In this document: in pieces, positions 1-6,242 of the stretch
How the letters are laid out: every line of letters starts with the position of its first letter
Position numbering within the stretch: the stretch's first letter is position 1
Source: Bacteroidota bacterium
GTDB taxonomy: Bacteria > Bacteroidota > Bacteroidia > Chitinophagales > Chitinophagaceae
Direction of reading: 5' to 3'
DNA: 7,475 nucleotides
Assembly: GCA_023386395.1 (NCBI GenBank)
Contig: JAEWJV010000332.1
Coordinates: 1-7,475, forward strand
The notes under the pieces: generated by a model
Told to the model about the DNA's origin: nothing
What the model saw: only the letters and a program-made list of their open reading frames with translations
Databases searched by the model: none
Program-made: the position numbers and the translations under genes

Positions 1-429
1 GTGCAGCCCTGTATTAAACCATTGAGGGCTGTTAGGCACACATGCCTGGTTTAAAATGCTATAAACCAGCTCCTCATAAAAAATTTGGGCGTCTTTTTCA
101 GAATCGAAATAATTATTTCTTTCACCCCAAACCCGCCAGCAGTTTGCCAGGCGGTGCGCTACCTGCTTTGCAGAGGTTTCACGGCCTGAAGTTCCGTCAG
201 GTTGGGGTACGCCCGCTTTTCTGAAATATTTCTGAGCCAGGATATCAGTGGCAATCTGGCTCCATTGTTTGGGCACTTCCACATTGTTCATTTCAAATAA
301 AACTTCACCCGTTGGGTTTTTAATGATGCTGGTGCGGTAATCGTACTCAAACATATCAAACGGGCTAACGCCTTCTTTGGTAAAGCGGCGTTGAAACAGC
401 AATGCTTTGTGGGTTTTTCCTGTTGCCAT
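1..429 (-). CDS. nrdJ: Vitamin B12-dependent (class II) ribonucleotide reductase, N-terminal part, truncated by window edge
   Basis: Reverse-strand translation from the ATG at 429-427 is open for 143 codons to the window edge, so the 3' end is missing. The protein begins MATGKTHKALLFQRRF and continues with SQIATDILAQKYFRKAGVP, then AKQVAHRLANCWRVWGE, then a stretch ending NQACVPNSPQWFNTGL. I recognise this as the start of the long adenosylcobalamin-dependent ribonucleoside-diphosphate reductases. The NSPxWFNxG segment is the conserved entry to the catalytic alpha/beta barrel. The family reduces ribonucleotides to deoxyribonucleotides in the cytoplasm, using a B12-generated thiyl radical and no oxygen. 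The catalytic cysteines and the C-terminal redox cysteines lie outside the window. The start is supported by homology-like sequence beginning directly after it and by the AT-rich leader CTTAAAATATTACCA. No cobalamin riboswitch is apparent upstream. The class assignment rests on recalled family sequence, not a search. Confidence 0.92.
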   Translation of the reverse strand, partial: MATGKTHKALLFQRRFTKEGVSPFDMFEYDYRTSIIKNPTGEVLFEMNNVEVPKQWSQIATDILAQKYFRKAGVPQPDGTSGRETSAKQVAHRLANCWRVWGERNNYFDSEKDAQIFYEELVYSILNQACVPNSPQWFNTGLH

Positions 430-529
430 TGGTAATATTTTAAGCGTGATAAATTTATTTAAACTTGTCTAAGCAAAGGTTAGAGACAGACGACGAAAAT
501 ATCTTTAACCTCCGAAAAAAGAAACTATG

Positions 530-543
530 AATATGCACATATT
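530..543. promoter_or_regulatory. Inverted repeat upstream of nrdJ, possible operator
   Basis: AATATG and CATATT form perfect 6-bp arms around a 2-base spacer, about 100 bases upstream of the nrdJ start. Read on the nrdJ strand, the overlapping sequence CCACAATAT fits the left half of the NrdR-box consensus (acaCwAtATaTwGtgt), but the right half does not fit. It is therefore either a degenerate NrdR site or the site of another dimeric regulator. The arms are short and AT-rich, so chance is possible. Confidence 0.25.
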
Positions 544-720
544 GTGGAAAATGGATGTGGATTTTTTTAAAGCTCAACCGGGCATTAGGTTTCACGCAAA
601 AACCCTGCGCAGATAAAATTTTGGATAAAAAATTGCTGTTGCTTTAAACACTAATGGCTGTTTTTCGTATGATATATAAATGAGGTGGCCGGTAAGCCAT
701 TGAAAACAATACCAATGAAA

Positions 721-752
721 TTGCTAAGAATGCAAACTTTTTTGCATTTTTG
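721..752 (+). promoter_or_regulatory. Candidate Bacteroidota-type promoter for the GGGPS-family gene
   Basis: TTG at 721-723 and CATTTTTG at 745-752 (7 of 8 matches to TAnnTTTG) are separated by 21 bases, within the 17-23 range known for the Bacteroidota primary sigma factor. A start site near 759 would give a leader of about 20 bases. The -7 element overlaps the TGCAAA repeat cluster. The first base of the -7 element departs from consensus, and no transcript data are available here. Confidence 0.35.
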
Positions 753-756
753 CAAA
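730..756. repeat. TGCAAA/TTTGCA repeat cluster with 7-bp hairpin
   Basis: ATGCAAA (730-736) and TTTGCAT (741-747) are perfect inverted arms around a CTTT loop. The second arm is followed by the 8-bp palindrome TTTGCAAA (749-756). TGCAAA or its complement thus occurs at 731, 741 and 750, a spacing of about one helical turn. The cluster covers the candidate -7 element of the downstream gene, a typical position for an operator. The AT-rich stem and the position just before the gene make a terminator unlikely. Confidence 0.4.
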
Positions 757-780
757 TAAGGTCTCACTTAAAAAGCCTGC

Positions 781-1539
781 ATGAAGCACAAGTTGTACCA
801 ACAGATACAAGAACGAAAAGCAACCGGTAAAAAATCCTTTGCGGTACTTGTTGATCCTGATAAGGTTAACGAGGCAACTACCGAGCAGCTTGTATCATTA
901 GCCCTGGATGCCAAAATTGATTATTTTTTTGTAGGTGGCAGCCTTGTTATTTCCAATAACCTTGATGAATGCATCAGGCAGATAAAAGTCTCCTGTTCTA
1001 TACCGGTGGTTATTTTTCCCGGTTCGCATTCGCAGATCAGCCGCTACGCCGATGCACTTTTATATCTTTCTCTAATATCCGGGCGCAATCCTGAATTGCT
1101 GATAGGACAGCATGTAATAAGCGCCCCGGCCGTAAAGCAAAGCGGGCTTGAGGTAATGCCTACAGGTTATATGGTTGTTGATGGCGGCGCACCTACCACA
1201 GTTTCTTATATTTCTAATGCAACGCCTTTACCTTCAGACAAAGCTGAAATTGCAATGTGCACTGCTATGGCGGGAGAAATGCTGGGCATGAAACTTATTT
1301 TTATGGATGCCGGCAGCGGTGCCAAAAACCCCGTGCCCACCACCATGATAGAAAAAGTATCGTCGCATATTGAAGCGCCCTTAATTATAGGCGGTGGTAT
1401 TGATAATCCGGAAAGAGCTTACATGAATTGCAAGAGCGGCGCCGATATTATTGTGGTGGGCAATGCAATTGAAAAAGATGCTTCCCTGATAAAAGAATTA
1501 AGTGACGCCATACATTCTTCAGCGCCGGTAAAAGCATAA
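781..1539 (+). CDS. Geranylgeranylglyceryl phosphate synthase family protein (GGGPS/PcrB-like, group II)
   Basis: This 252-residue TIM-barrel protein belongs to the family that joins a polyprenyl diphosphate to sn-glycerol 1-phosphate by an ether bond, the first committed step of archaeal lipid synthesis. Visible motifs are VDPDK (24-28), GGS (52-54), the PGSHSQIS segment (80-87), YLSLISGRNPELLIGQH (95-111), EVMPTGYMVVDGG (124-136), DAGSGA (176-181), IIGGGI (202-207) and VVGNAIE (225-231). The glycine-rich loops near the C-terminus are the phosphate-binding sites. The SGRNPELLIGQH segment is typical of the group shared by Bacteroidota and many archaea; some of those bacterial enzymes are reported to use geranylgeranyl diphosphate. 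Asp176 stands where I expect Glu in the archaeal YxEAGSGA motif, a conservative change. The gene is monocistronic: it has its own candidate promoter and a terminator directly after it. There is no Shine-Dalgarno; the start is set by family length. The bacterial lipid product is not established by the sequence. Confidence 0.93.
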   Translation: MKHKLYQQIQERKATGKKSFAVLVDPDKVNEATTEQLVSLALDAKIDYFFVGGSLVISNNLDECIRQIKVSCSIPVVIFPGSHSQISRYADALLYLSLISGRNPELLIGQHVISAPAVKQSGLEVMPTGYMVVDGGAPTTVSYISNATPLPSDKAEIAMCTAMAGEMLGMKLIFMDAGSGAKNPVPTTMIEKVSSHIEAPLIIGGGIDNPERAYMNCKSGADIIVVGNAIEKDASLIKELSDAIHSSAPVKA

Positions 1540-1574
1540 GTTGCTGCCTGAAATAATTTGCCAGTGATAAATAA

Positions 1575-1603
1575 ATCGGCCCGGTTTTTAAAACCAGGCC
1601 GAT
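1575..1603. terminator. Bidirectional intrinsic terminator between convergent genes
   Basis: ATCGGCC (1575-1581) pairs with GGCCGAT (1597-1603). After one C/A mismatch the stem continues as GGTTT/AAACC (1583-1587 with 1591-1595) around a 3-base loop. On the plus strand the stem is followed by GTTTTAATAT. On the minus strand it is followed by TTTATTTATC, so it can end transcripts from both sides. It lies 36 bases after the GGGPS-family stop and 22 bases beyond the response-regulator stop, exactly where convergent genes need it. Confidence 0.88.
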
Positions 1604-1624
1604 GTTTTAATATAGCTCATGTTT

Positions 1625-2359
1625 TTAAAAGCTCATCATTTCTTTAAACTTAACCGTTTGCCTGCGGCTGACTTCAATTTTTTCGCCGCCTTTTAATTCT
1701 ACCAATAAGCCGCCATTAAAGTAAGGCTCTATCTTTTCAATCCAGCGAAGGTTTATAATATGTTTACGGTTGGCACGAAAGAAAATACGGTCATCCAAAC
1801 GTTCTTCAAGTGAATTAAGCGATTTTAAAATAAGCGGTTTATTGTTGCCAAAAAAAACCTTGGCATAGTTACCCACACTTTCAAACAGCCGTATTTCGTT
1901 AAGTTTTACAAACCAGCAACGTTCGCCGTCTTTTACAAAAACCTGGTCGATTTCGGTAAGCGGGCCGCGGTTATTGTTACCGCTAATGCCAATGCGCTCC
2001 TTGCTTATTTCATCGTTCAGTTTATGCACTGCATCTGCAAGGCGTTTAGGTTCTATTGGTTTTAAAAGATAATCCAACGCATTCACCTCGAATGTTTTTA
2101 AAGCATATTCATCATAGGCAGTAGTAAATATTACATGGGGCGCTTTTTCCAGGTCTGAAAGCATATCAAAACCTGTTTTGCCCGGCATTTGAATATCAAG
2201 GAAAATGATATCAGGATTTTGCGATTCTATTTTTTCAACGCCTTCATCCGCATTAGTGGCTTCGTCAACAACATCAATATCAGGATATGCCTGCAGCAAT
2301 TTTTTTAATTCTGCTCTTGCAAGGCGCTCATCATCTACAATAATAGCTTTTAGTGGCAT
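1625..2359 (-). CDS. LytTR-family response regulator
   Basis: This 244-residue cytoplasmic regulator has two domains. The receiver domain (about 3-120) shows the acidic pair Asp9/Asp10, the phospho-acceptor Asp55 in FLDIQMPG, Thr80, Tyr97 and Lys100 in the DYLLKP motif, so all catalytic receiver residues are present. After a linker rich in Asn and Gly (about 122-135), a LytTR DNA-binding domain (about 138-243) contains the typical SVGNYAKVFF, KSLNSLEERL and FFRANRKHIINLRWI segments. LytTR domains bind DNA as all-beta modules, usually at paired direct repeats. The ATG at 2359 lies 5 bases after the stop of the upstream kinase gene, so the two are co-transcribed and very likely a cognate pair. 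The same pair architecture is common in Bacteroidota, and the targets cannot be read from the gene. The gene ends against the bidirectional terminator. Confidence 0.95.
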   Translation of the reverse strand: MPLKAIIVDDERLARAELKKLLQAYPDIDVVDEATNADEGVEKIESQNPDIIFLDIQMPGKTGFDMLSDLEKAPHVIFTTAYDEYALKTFEVNALDYLLKPIEPKRLADAVHKLNDEISKERIGISGNNNRGPLTEIDQVFVKDGERCWFVKLNEIRLFESVGNYAKVFFGNNKPLILKSLNSLEERLDDRIFFRANRKHIINLRWIEKIEPYFNGGLLVELKGGEKIEVSRRQTVKFKEMMSF

Positions 2360-2364
2360 TATAT

Positions 2365-3423
2365 TTATTTTAAAAATGAAATGGCGGTAACCGGCAGTGT
2401 AACCCTTGCTTTTACCGTATTACCGTTTATATTTTTTATTTCAAAACCGGCATCATTGCCATACAATAATTTCAGCCGGTTTATGGTGCTGGCTATACCA
2501 AAACCTTCCAGGCTTTTTGTACCATTTAAATGACCGGTATTTTCAACAATCAGTTCATGATGGCTATCTGTGAAATCGGAAATAACTCTTACAAGCCCTC
2601 CGTTTATCTGCTTACTTATGCCATGTTTAATGGCATTTTCTACAAGCGTTTGCAGCATCATAGGCGGAACCTGCTGGTCCAAAGTATCTTCATCAATTTC
2701 ATATTCCACCCGCAGCCGGTCTTCAAAACGAATTTGCTCCAGCTCAAGATAATCTTTTACTATGCTTAATTCTTTTTCAAGCGTGGTTGTTTCCACTTTT
2801 TCAGCCTGCATGCTGCTGCGCAAAATATTACTTAATTCGGTAATAGCGGTTCTAGCACGTTCGGGATTTTCATCAACCAATGCACGAATGCTGTTTAAAG
2901 CATTGAAAATAAAATGCGGATTAATATGCGCTTTAATGGTTTTAAGCTGCAGCTCTTTTACAAGGCTTTCCATTTTCACGCTGTCAATTTTCGTGTTGCG
3001 TGAGTTTTCAATATAATGCCACAGGTAATAAATAGAAAGCCAAACAAAAATAATGGGAGAATCATTGGCCAGGTTCAGAAAAAAACGCTCGGGGATGCTG
3101 GCTTTTATTTCGGGATCATATAAATGCAGCCACTCAACAATTGTGCTGCTGATATAGCTGTAAGCAATGCAAACGATTAATGTTATACTAAAAAGCTGCA
3201 GCCATTGCCTGCCAAAAATAGGAGGGGTAAGCTTAAAACGCAAAATAACAAGCCGGAGCAAATGTGTGAAAATTAAACCGAAAGACATGCCCAGTAAAAT
3301 GCGTGCTGCAAAAATTGAAGTAAGCTGTAAATGAAAAACCCAGATAAAAAACATTAACGATGCTCCATAGAATGTCCATCCGGCAAACTGACACCACCAA
3401 TATGCTAATTGTTTTTTCTGCAT
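2365..3423 (-). CDS. LytS-type membrane sensor histidine kinase
   Basis: This 352-residue inner-membrane protein has four predicted transmembrane helices (about 12-30, 36-60, 74-98 and 115-136) and no large extracytoplasmic sensor. A short coiled segment (about 145-162) leads into a His_kinase domain of the LytS/YehU type. Its IKAHINPHFIFNALNSI motif carries the phospho-acceptor His170. The ATPase part has the N-box TLVENAIKHG with Asn263, an ENTG motif (294-297) replacing the usual DNG, and the glycine box GFGIAS (307-312) followed by NRLKLLYG. All elements needed for kinase activity appear present. The stimulus may be sensed within the membrane or its short loops (inference). It is the first gene of an operon with the LytTR regulator. 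The ATG at 3423 is favoured because it directly precedes the first membrane segment and lies 7 bases from an exact -7 promoter element. Confidence 0.94.
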   Translation of the reverse strand: MQKKQLAYWWCQFAGWTFYGASLMFFIWVFHLQLTSIFAARILLGMSFGLIFTHLLRLVILRFKLTPPIFGRQWLQLFSITLIVCIAYSYISSTIVEWLHLYDPEIKASIPERFFLNLANDSPIIFVWLSIYYLWHYIENSRNTKIDSVKMESLVKELQLKTIKAHINPHFIFNALNSIRALVDENPERARTAITELSNILRSSMQAEKVETTTLEKELSIVKDYLELEQIRFEDRLRVEYEIDEDTLDQQVPPMMLQTLVENAIKHGISKQINGGLVRVISDFTDSHHELIVENTGHLNGTKSLEGFGIASTINRLKLLYGNDAGFEIKNINGNTVKARVTLPVTAISFLK

Positions 3424-3430
3424 TGCTTTA

Positions 3431-3438
3431 CAAATTTA
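3431..3438 (-). promoter_or_regulatory. Candidate -7 element for the kinase/regulator operon
   Basis: On the minus strand TAAATTTG is an exact match to the Bacteroidota -7 consensus TAnnTTTG. The nearest TTG (3465-3463) is 24 bases upstream, one more than the usual range. Only 7 bases separate the element from the kinase ATG, so transcripts would have a very short leader or none. Confidence 0.4.
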
Positions 3439-3606
3439 TAAACTTATACAGGCGCCGGAATGCAATTTTTATCAATGGTTATTTTAAGGAGTAAGTGGCA
3501 CATACCAAAGCTTTGAAGGCGGTGAACCTGAACATTATAAAATTGTAAGAAAATTTTAAGACATTAAACCGGTATGCGGCAAAAAACGTTTATATTTCAA
3601 AACTAT

Positions 3607-3614
3607 TATTTTTG
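3607..3614 (+). promoter_or_regulatory. Candidate -7 element of the dxs promoter
   Basis: TATTTTTG matches TAnnTTTG exactly and ends 17 bases before the dxs ATG, which implies a leader of roughly 10 bases. The -33 region (about 3585-3590) reads ACGTTT rather than a clear TTG and overlaps the LytTR-like half-site AACGTTTAT. That weak -33 would suit a promoter helped by an activator, but this is inference. Confidence 0.45.
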
Positions 3615-3631
3615 CCACTTAATCTTTGTGA

Positions 3632-5563
3632 ATGGAAATTTCCGCCGGTCCTTTGTTAAGCCAGATAAATTCCCCTGCCGACCTGAAAAAGCTCTCCCGG
3701 GATCAACTCTTCGAGGTTTGTGATGAACTGCGGCACTACATTATTGATGTGGTAAGCGTTTATGGCGGTCATTTCGCTGCCAGCCTTGGCGTAGTGGAAT
3801 TGTCTGTAGCGCTGCATTATATTTACAATACCCCCTACGATCAATTGGTTTGGGATGTTGGCCACCAGGCTTATGGCCACAAAATTTTAACCGGCAGAAA
3901 GGATAGTTTTATTACCAACCGCAAATACAAAGGCCTGAGCGGCTTCCCCAAAAGAAGCGAAAGCGAATATGATACTTTTGGTGTGGGGCATTCTTCCACC
4001 TCTATTTCTGCGGCTTTAGGCATGGCAATGGCAGCTAAATACAAAAAAGAACCAGAGCGTAAAACCGTTGCCATCATCGGTGATGGCGCTATGACGGCCG
4101 GCCTTGCTTTTGAAGGCCTGAACCATGCCGGCGTTGCTGATGCAGATTTACTGGTTATCCTGAATGATAACTGCATGAGCATAGACCCGAATGTGGGTGC
4201 GCTGAAAGAATATTTAACCGATATTACTACTTCTCCTGCTTACAATAAGGTGCGGGACGATGTTTGGAAACTGCTGGGTAAACTGCCGGTGGGAAAAAGG
4301 TTTACCCGCGATATGGCCGCCAAGCTCGAAACAGGTATTAAAGGCATGGTAAGCAAAACCAGCAATCTTTTTGAATCGCTGAATTTCCGGTATTTCGGGC
4401 CGATAGACGGTCACAATATTACCAAGCTGGTTGATACTTTGGCCGATCTCAAAAAAATACCCGGCCCCAAACTGTTGCACATTATTACCGTAAAGGGAAA
4501 GGGCTATACGCTGGCAGAACAGGATCAAACCAAATGGCATGCGCCTGGCCTGTTTGATAAGGTAACCGGTGAAATTTATAAGAAGAAATTTGATCTTCTC
4601 CAGCCTCCAAAATATCAGGATGTTTTCGGATATTCCATTATTGAACTGGCAGAAGCAAACGATAAAATAATGGGCATAACGCCTGCTATGCCCAGCGGCT
4701 CCTCTTTAAAATTTATGATGGAAGCCATGCCCGACAGGGCATTTGATGTGGGTATTACAGAACAGCATGCCGTAACATTAAGCGCTGGCCTGGCCACGCA
4801 GGGACTTCGTGTTTTCTGCAATATTTATTCTTCGTTTATGCAACGGGCTTATGACCAGGTTATACACGATGTTGCCATTCAAAAATTGCCTGTAATATTT
4901 TGCCTTGACAGGGCAGGGCTTGTGGGCGAAGACGGCCCCACGCATCACGGAGCTTACGATATTCCTTACATGCGTTGTATACCTAATATGGTTGTAAGTG
5001 CGCCGATGAATGAAAGCGAACTGCGCAACCTGATGTACACGGCGCAGCTTGATAAAAATGAATATCCCTTTGTTATACGTTATCCACGCGGTGAAGGCGT
5101 AATGTCTGAATGGAGAACACCTTTCAGGGAAATAGAAATTGGCAAAGGAAGAAAAATGAAAGATGGAGAAGGCATTGCCATTTTAAGTTTCGGGCACCCG
5201 GGCAATTTTGCTACGGCTGCCATACGCGAATTAAAAGCCGAAGGCATTGATCCCGCACATTACGATCTCAGGTTTGTAAAGCCAATTGATGAAGCTTTGC
5301 TGCACGAAGTGTTCAGCAAATTTGATAAAATAGTTACGGTGGAAGACGGAACGGTTGTTGGCGGGTTTGGGAGCGCTGTACTTGAATTTATGAATGCCCA
5401 TAACTATAAAGCTGATGTAAAAATTCTTGGCATTCCCGACAGGATTGTAGAGCACGGAACATTAAAGGAATTGCGTAATGAATGCCATTACGATGCCGCT
5501 GCAATTGCTGATGCCGTAAGGGAAATAGTAAACCAATCTGTTACAGAGAAATTAATCAGTTAA
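3632..5563 (+). CDS. dxs: 1-deoxy-D-xylulose-5-phosphate synthase
   Basis: This 643-residue thiamine-diphosphate enzyme condenses pyruvate with glyceraldehyde 3-phosphate to 1-deoxyxylulose 5-phosphate. That is the first step of the MEP pathway and also feeds thiamine and pyridoxal synthesis. Visible signatures are GGHFAASLG with His47, WDVGHQAYGHK with His78, GHSSTS (120-125), and the ThDP-binding stretch from GDGAMTAG (151-158) to NDN (179-181). The transketolase-like middle domain carries Glu377 in GITEQHAV and the DRAGLVGEDGPTHHG motif (426-440). The C-terminal domain includes VEDGTVVGGFGSAVLE. Its length is normal for the family and no catalytic motif is missing. The ATG at 3632 gives a usual N-terminus; there is no Shine-Dalgarno, as is normal in Bacteroidota. 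It appears to be transcribed alone, divergently from the kinase operon. A gap of 126 bases with no clear hairpin separates it from the next gene. Confidence 0.97.
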   Translation: MEISAGPLLSQINSPADLKKLSRDQLFEVCDELRHYIIDVVSVYGGHFAASLGVVELSVALHYIYNTPYDQLVWDVGHQAYGHKILTGRKDSFITNRKYKGLSGFPKRSESEYDTFGVGHSSTSISAALGMAMAAKYKKEPERKTVAIIGDGAMTAGLAFEGLNHAGVADADLLVILNDNCMSIDPNVGALKEYLTDITTSPAYNKVRDDVWKLLGKLPVGKRFTRDMAAKLETGIKGMVSKTSNLFESLNFRYFGPIDGHNITKLVDTLADLKKIPGPKLLHIITVKGKGYTLAEQDQTKWHAPGLFDKVTGEIYKKKFDLLQPPKYQDVFGYSIIELAEANDKIMGITPAMPSGSSLKFMMEAMPDRAFDVGITEQHAVTLSAGLATQGLRVFCNIYSSFMQRAYDQVIHDVAIQKLPVIFCLDRAGLVGEDGPTHHGAYDIPYMRCIPNMVVSAPMNESELRNLMYTAQLDKNEYPFVIRYPRGEGVMSEWRTPFREIEIGKGRKMKDGEGIAILSFGHPGNFATAAIRELKAEGIDPAHYDLRFVKPIDEALLHEVFSKFDKIVTVEDGTVVGGFGSAVLEFMNAHNYKADVKILGIPDRIVEHGTLKELRNECHYDAAAIADAVREIVNQSVTEKLIS

Positions 5564-5689
5564 GCTTTATTTTTTACCCGCAATAATCATTTATTCACAA
5601 CTATCTTAATTTGTTTCACACGCATAGTGATTTCAATGTGTCATCCGTATATATAAGTAGTGTAAACTGTTATTTCTAAAATTCCACCT

Positions 5690-6187
5690 ATGAAATCACT
5701 TCTTATCGTTCGCCATGCAAAAAGCAGTTGGGATGATTTTTCGCAAAAGGATTTTGACCGGCCATTAAATAGCCGCGGCAAAAAAGATGCGCCTGAAATG
5801 GCGAGGCGTGTGCGCAGTGAAATGAATGTTAAGCTTGATGCCATTCTCTCCAGCCCGGCAAACCGTGCGCTTTCCACAGCCAGGTTCTTTGCCGATGAAT
5901 TTGATGTGAAAAAGAAGAATATTATCGAATGGCCTGAATTATACGACGCATCTATCAGCAAATTTTATAAAGCGGTTGAAGCATTAAGCGATGACTTTAA
6001 TTCAGTTGCCTTATTCTCACATAACCCGGGCATAACGGCATTTGTCAATAGTTTAATGAACGCATATATTGATGATATGCCCACCTGTGCCGTGTTTGCA
6101 CTGCATATAAAAACGGATAGCTGGAAAAATTTTGAAGATGCAGAAAAAGAGTTTTGGTTTTTTGATTATCCAAAAAGCATCTCATGA
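5690..6187 (+). CDS. SixA-like phosphohistidine phosphatase (histidine phosphatase superfamily)
   Basis: This 165-residue cytoplasmic protein of the histidine phosphatase (phosphoglycerate-mutase-like) superfamily opens with MKSLLIVRHAKSSW. That places the catalytic His9 in an RHA form of the RHG motif, as in SixA. Further active-site candidates are Arg59 in SSPANRALSTA, Glu83 in WPELYD and His111 in LFSHNPGI. DRPLNSRGKKDA (23-34) is the usual second motif. E. coli SixA removes phosphate from histidine phosphotransfer domains, but homologues in Bacteroidota may act on other phosphoproteins or small molecules, so the substrate is open. The preceding 126-base gap contains no exact promoter motif. 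The start has no Shine-Dalgarno but is fixed by the N-terminal catalytic strand. It faces the cupredoxin gene tail to tail over 55 bases, where I see no convincing terminator hairpin. Confidence 0.9.
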   Translation: MKSLLIVRHAKSSWDDFSQKDFDRPLNSRGKKDAPEMARRVRSEMNVKLDAILSSPANRALSTARFFADEFDVKKKNIIEWPELYDASISKFYKAVEALSDDFNSVALFSHNPGITAFVNSLMNAYIDDMPTCAVFALHIKTDSWKNFEDAEKEFWFFDYPKSIS

Positions 6188-6242
6188 TAATGTGCTTATG
6201 TGTTTCAATTTAATTTGTAGCATTTACGTTGCCTGCAGTTTA

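Larger units (their letters stand above)
430..780. other. Divergent intergenic region between nrdJ and the GGGPS-family gene
   Basis: These 351 bases contain no credible gene in either direction; every open stretch is short and AT-rich. The region must carry the promoters of both divergent genes. Two structures stand out. One is a perfect 6-bp inverted repeat, AATATG-CA-CATATT, at 530-543 on the nrdJ side. The other is a cluster of TGCAAA/TTTGCA motifs at 730-756 just before the GGGPS start. On the minus strand a TATTTTCG at about 505-498 matches TAnnTTTG in 7 of 8 positions and might be the nrdJ -7 element, but I see no paired -33 element. No riboswitch or RNA fold is obvious. Confidence 0.7.
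3424..3631. other. Divergent promoter region between the kinase operon and dxs
   Basis: These 208 bases serve two divergent genes. They contain exact -7 motifs close to each start codon and two 9-base sequences fitting the LytTR half-site consensus: TAAGTTTAT on the minus strand at 3446-3438 and AACGTTTAT on the plus strand at 3585-3593. They also hold a 10-bp palindrome, CAAAGCTTTG (3506-3515), and a 9-bp inverted pair, TAAGTGGCA (3492-3500) with TGCCACTTA (3613-3621). A short open stretch at 3488-3559 reads like a protein tail but has no start. No gene is called here. Confidence 0.6.

Noticed and set aside
42..224. Plus-strand open frame of 60 codons
   Set aside because: It lies wholly antisense to the well-supported nrdJ fragment and has low-complexity, non-protein-like content.
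430..780. Possible cobalamin riboswitch upstream of the B12-dependent reductase
   Set aside because: I could not find a B12-box-like conserved core or a convincing multi-stem fold on the minus strand; the region is AT-rich with only short repeats.
2205..3016. Several plus-strand open frames across the kinase and regulator genes
   Set aside because: They are antisense shadows of two genes with complete conserved motifs and show no recognisable domain.
3484..3559. Tiny GTG-start reading frame after AAGGAG at 3485-3490
   Set aside because: The spacing from AAGGAG to GTG is only 3 bases, the product would be 17 residues, and Bacteroidota rarely depend on such sites.
3656..5455. Minus-strand open frames inside dxs, the longest 108 codons
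   Set aside because: dxs is intact with all family motifs; the antisense frames have no independent support.
5641..5961. Minus-strand open frame of 106 codons over the sixA-like gene
   Set aside because: It is antisense to a gene with clear catalytic motifs and its translation resembles no known domain.
6188..6242. Possible terminator between the sixA-like and cupredoxin genes
   Set aside because: No stem of useful length followed by a T-run is present on either strand.
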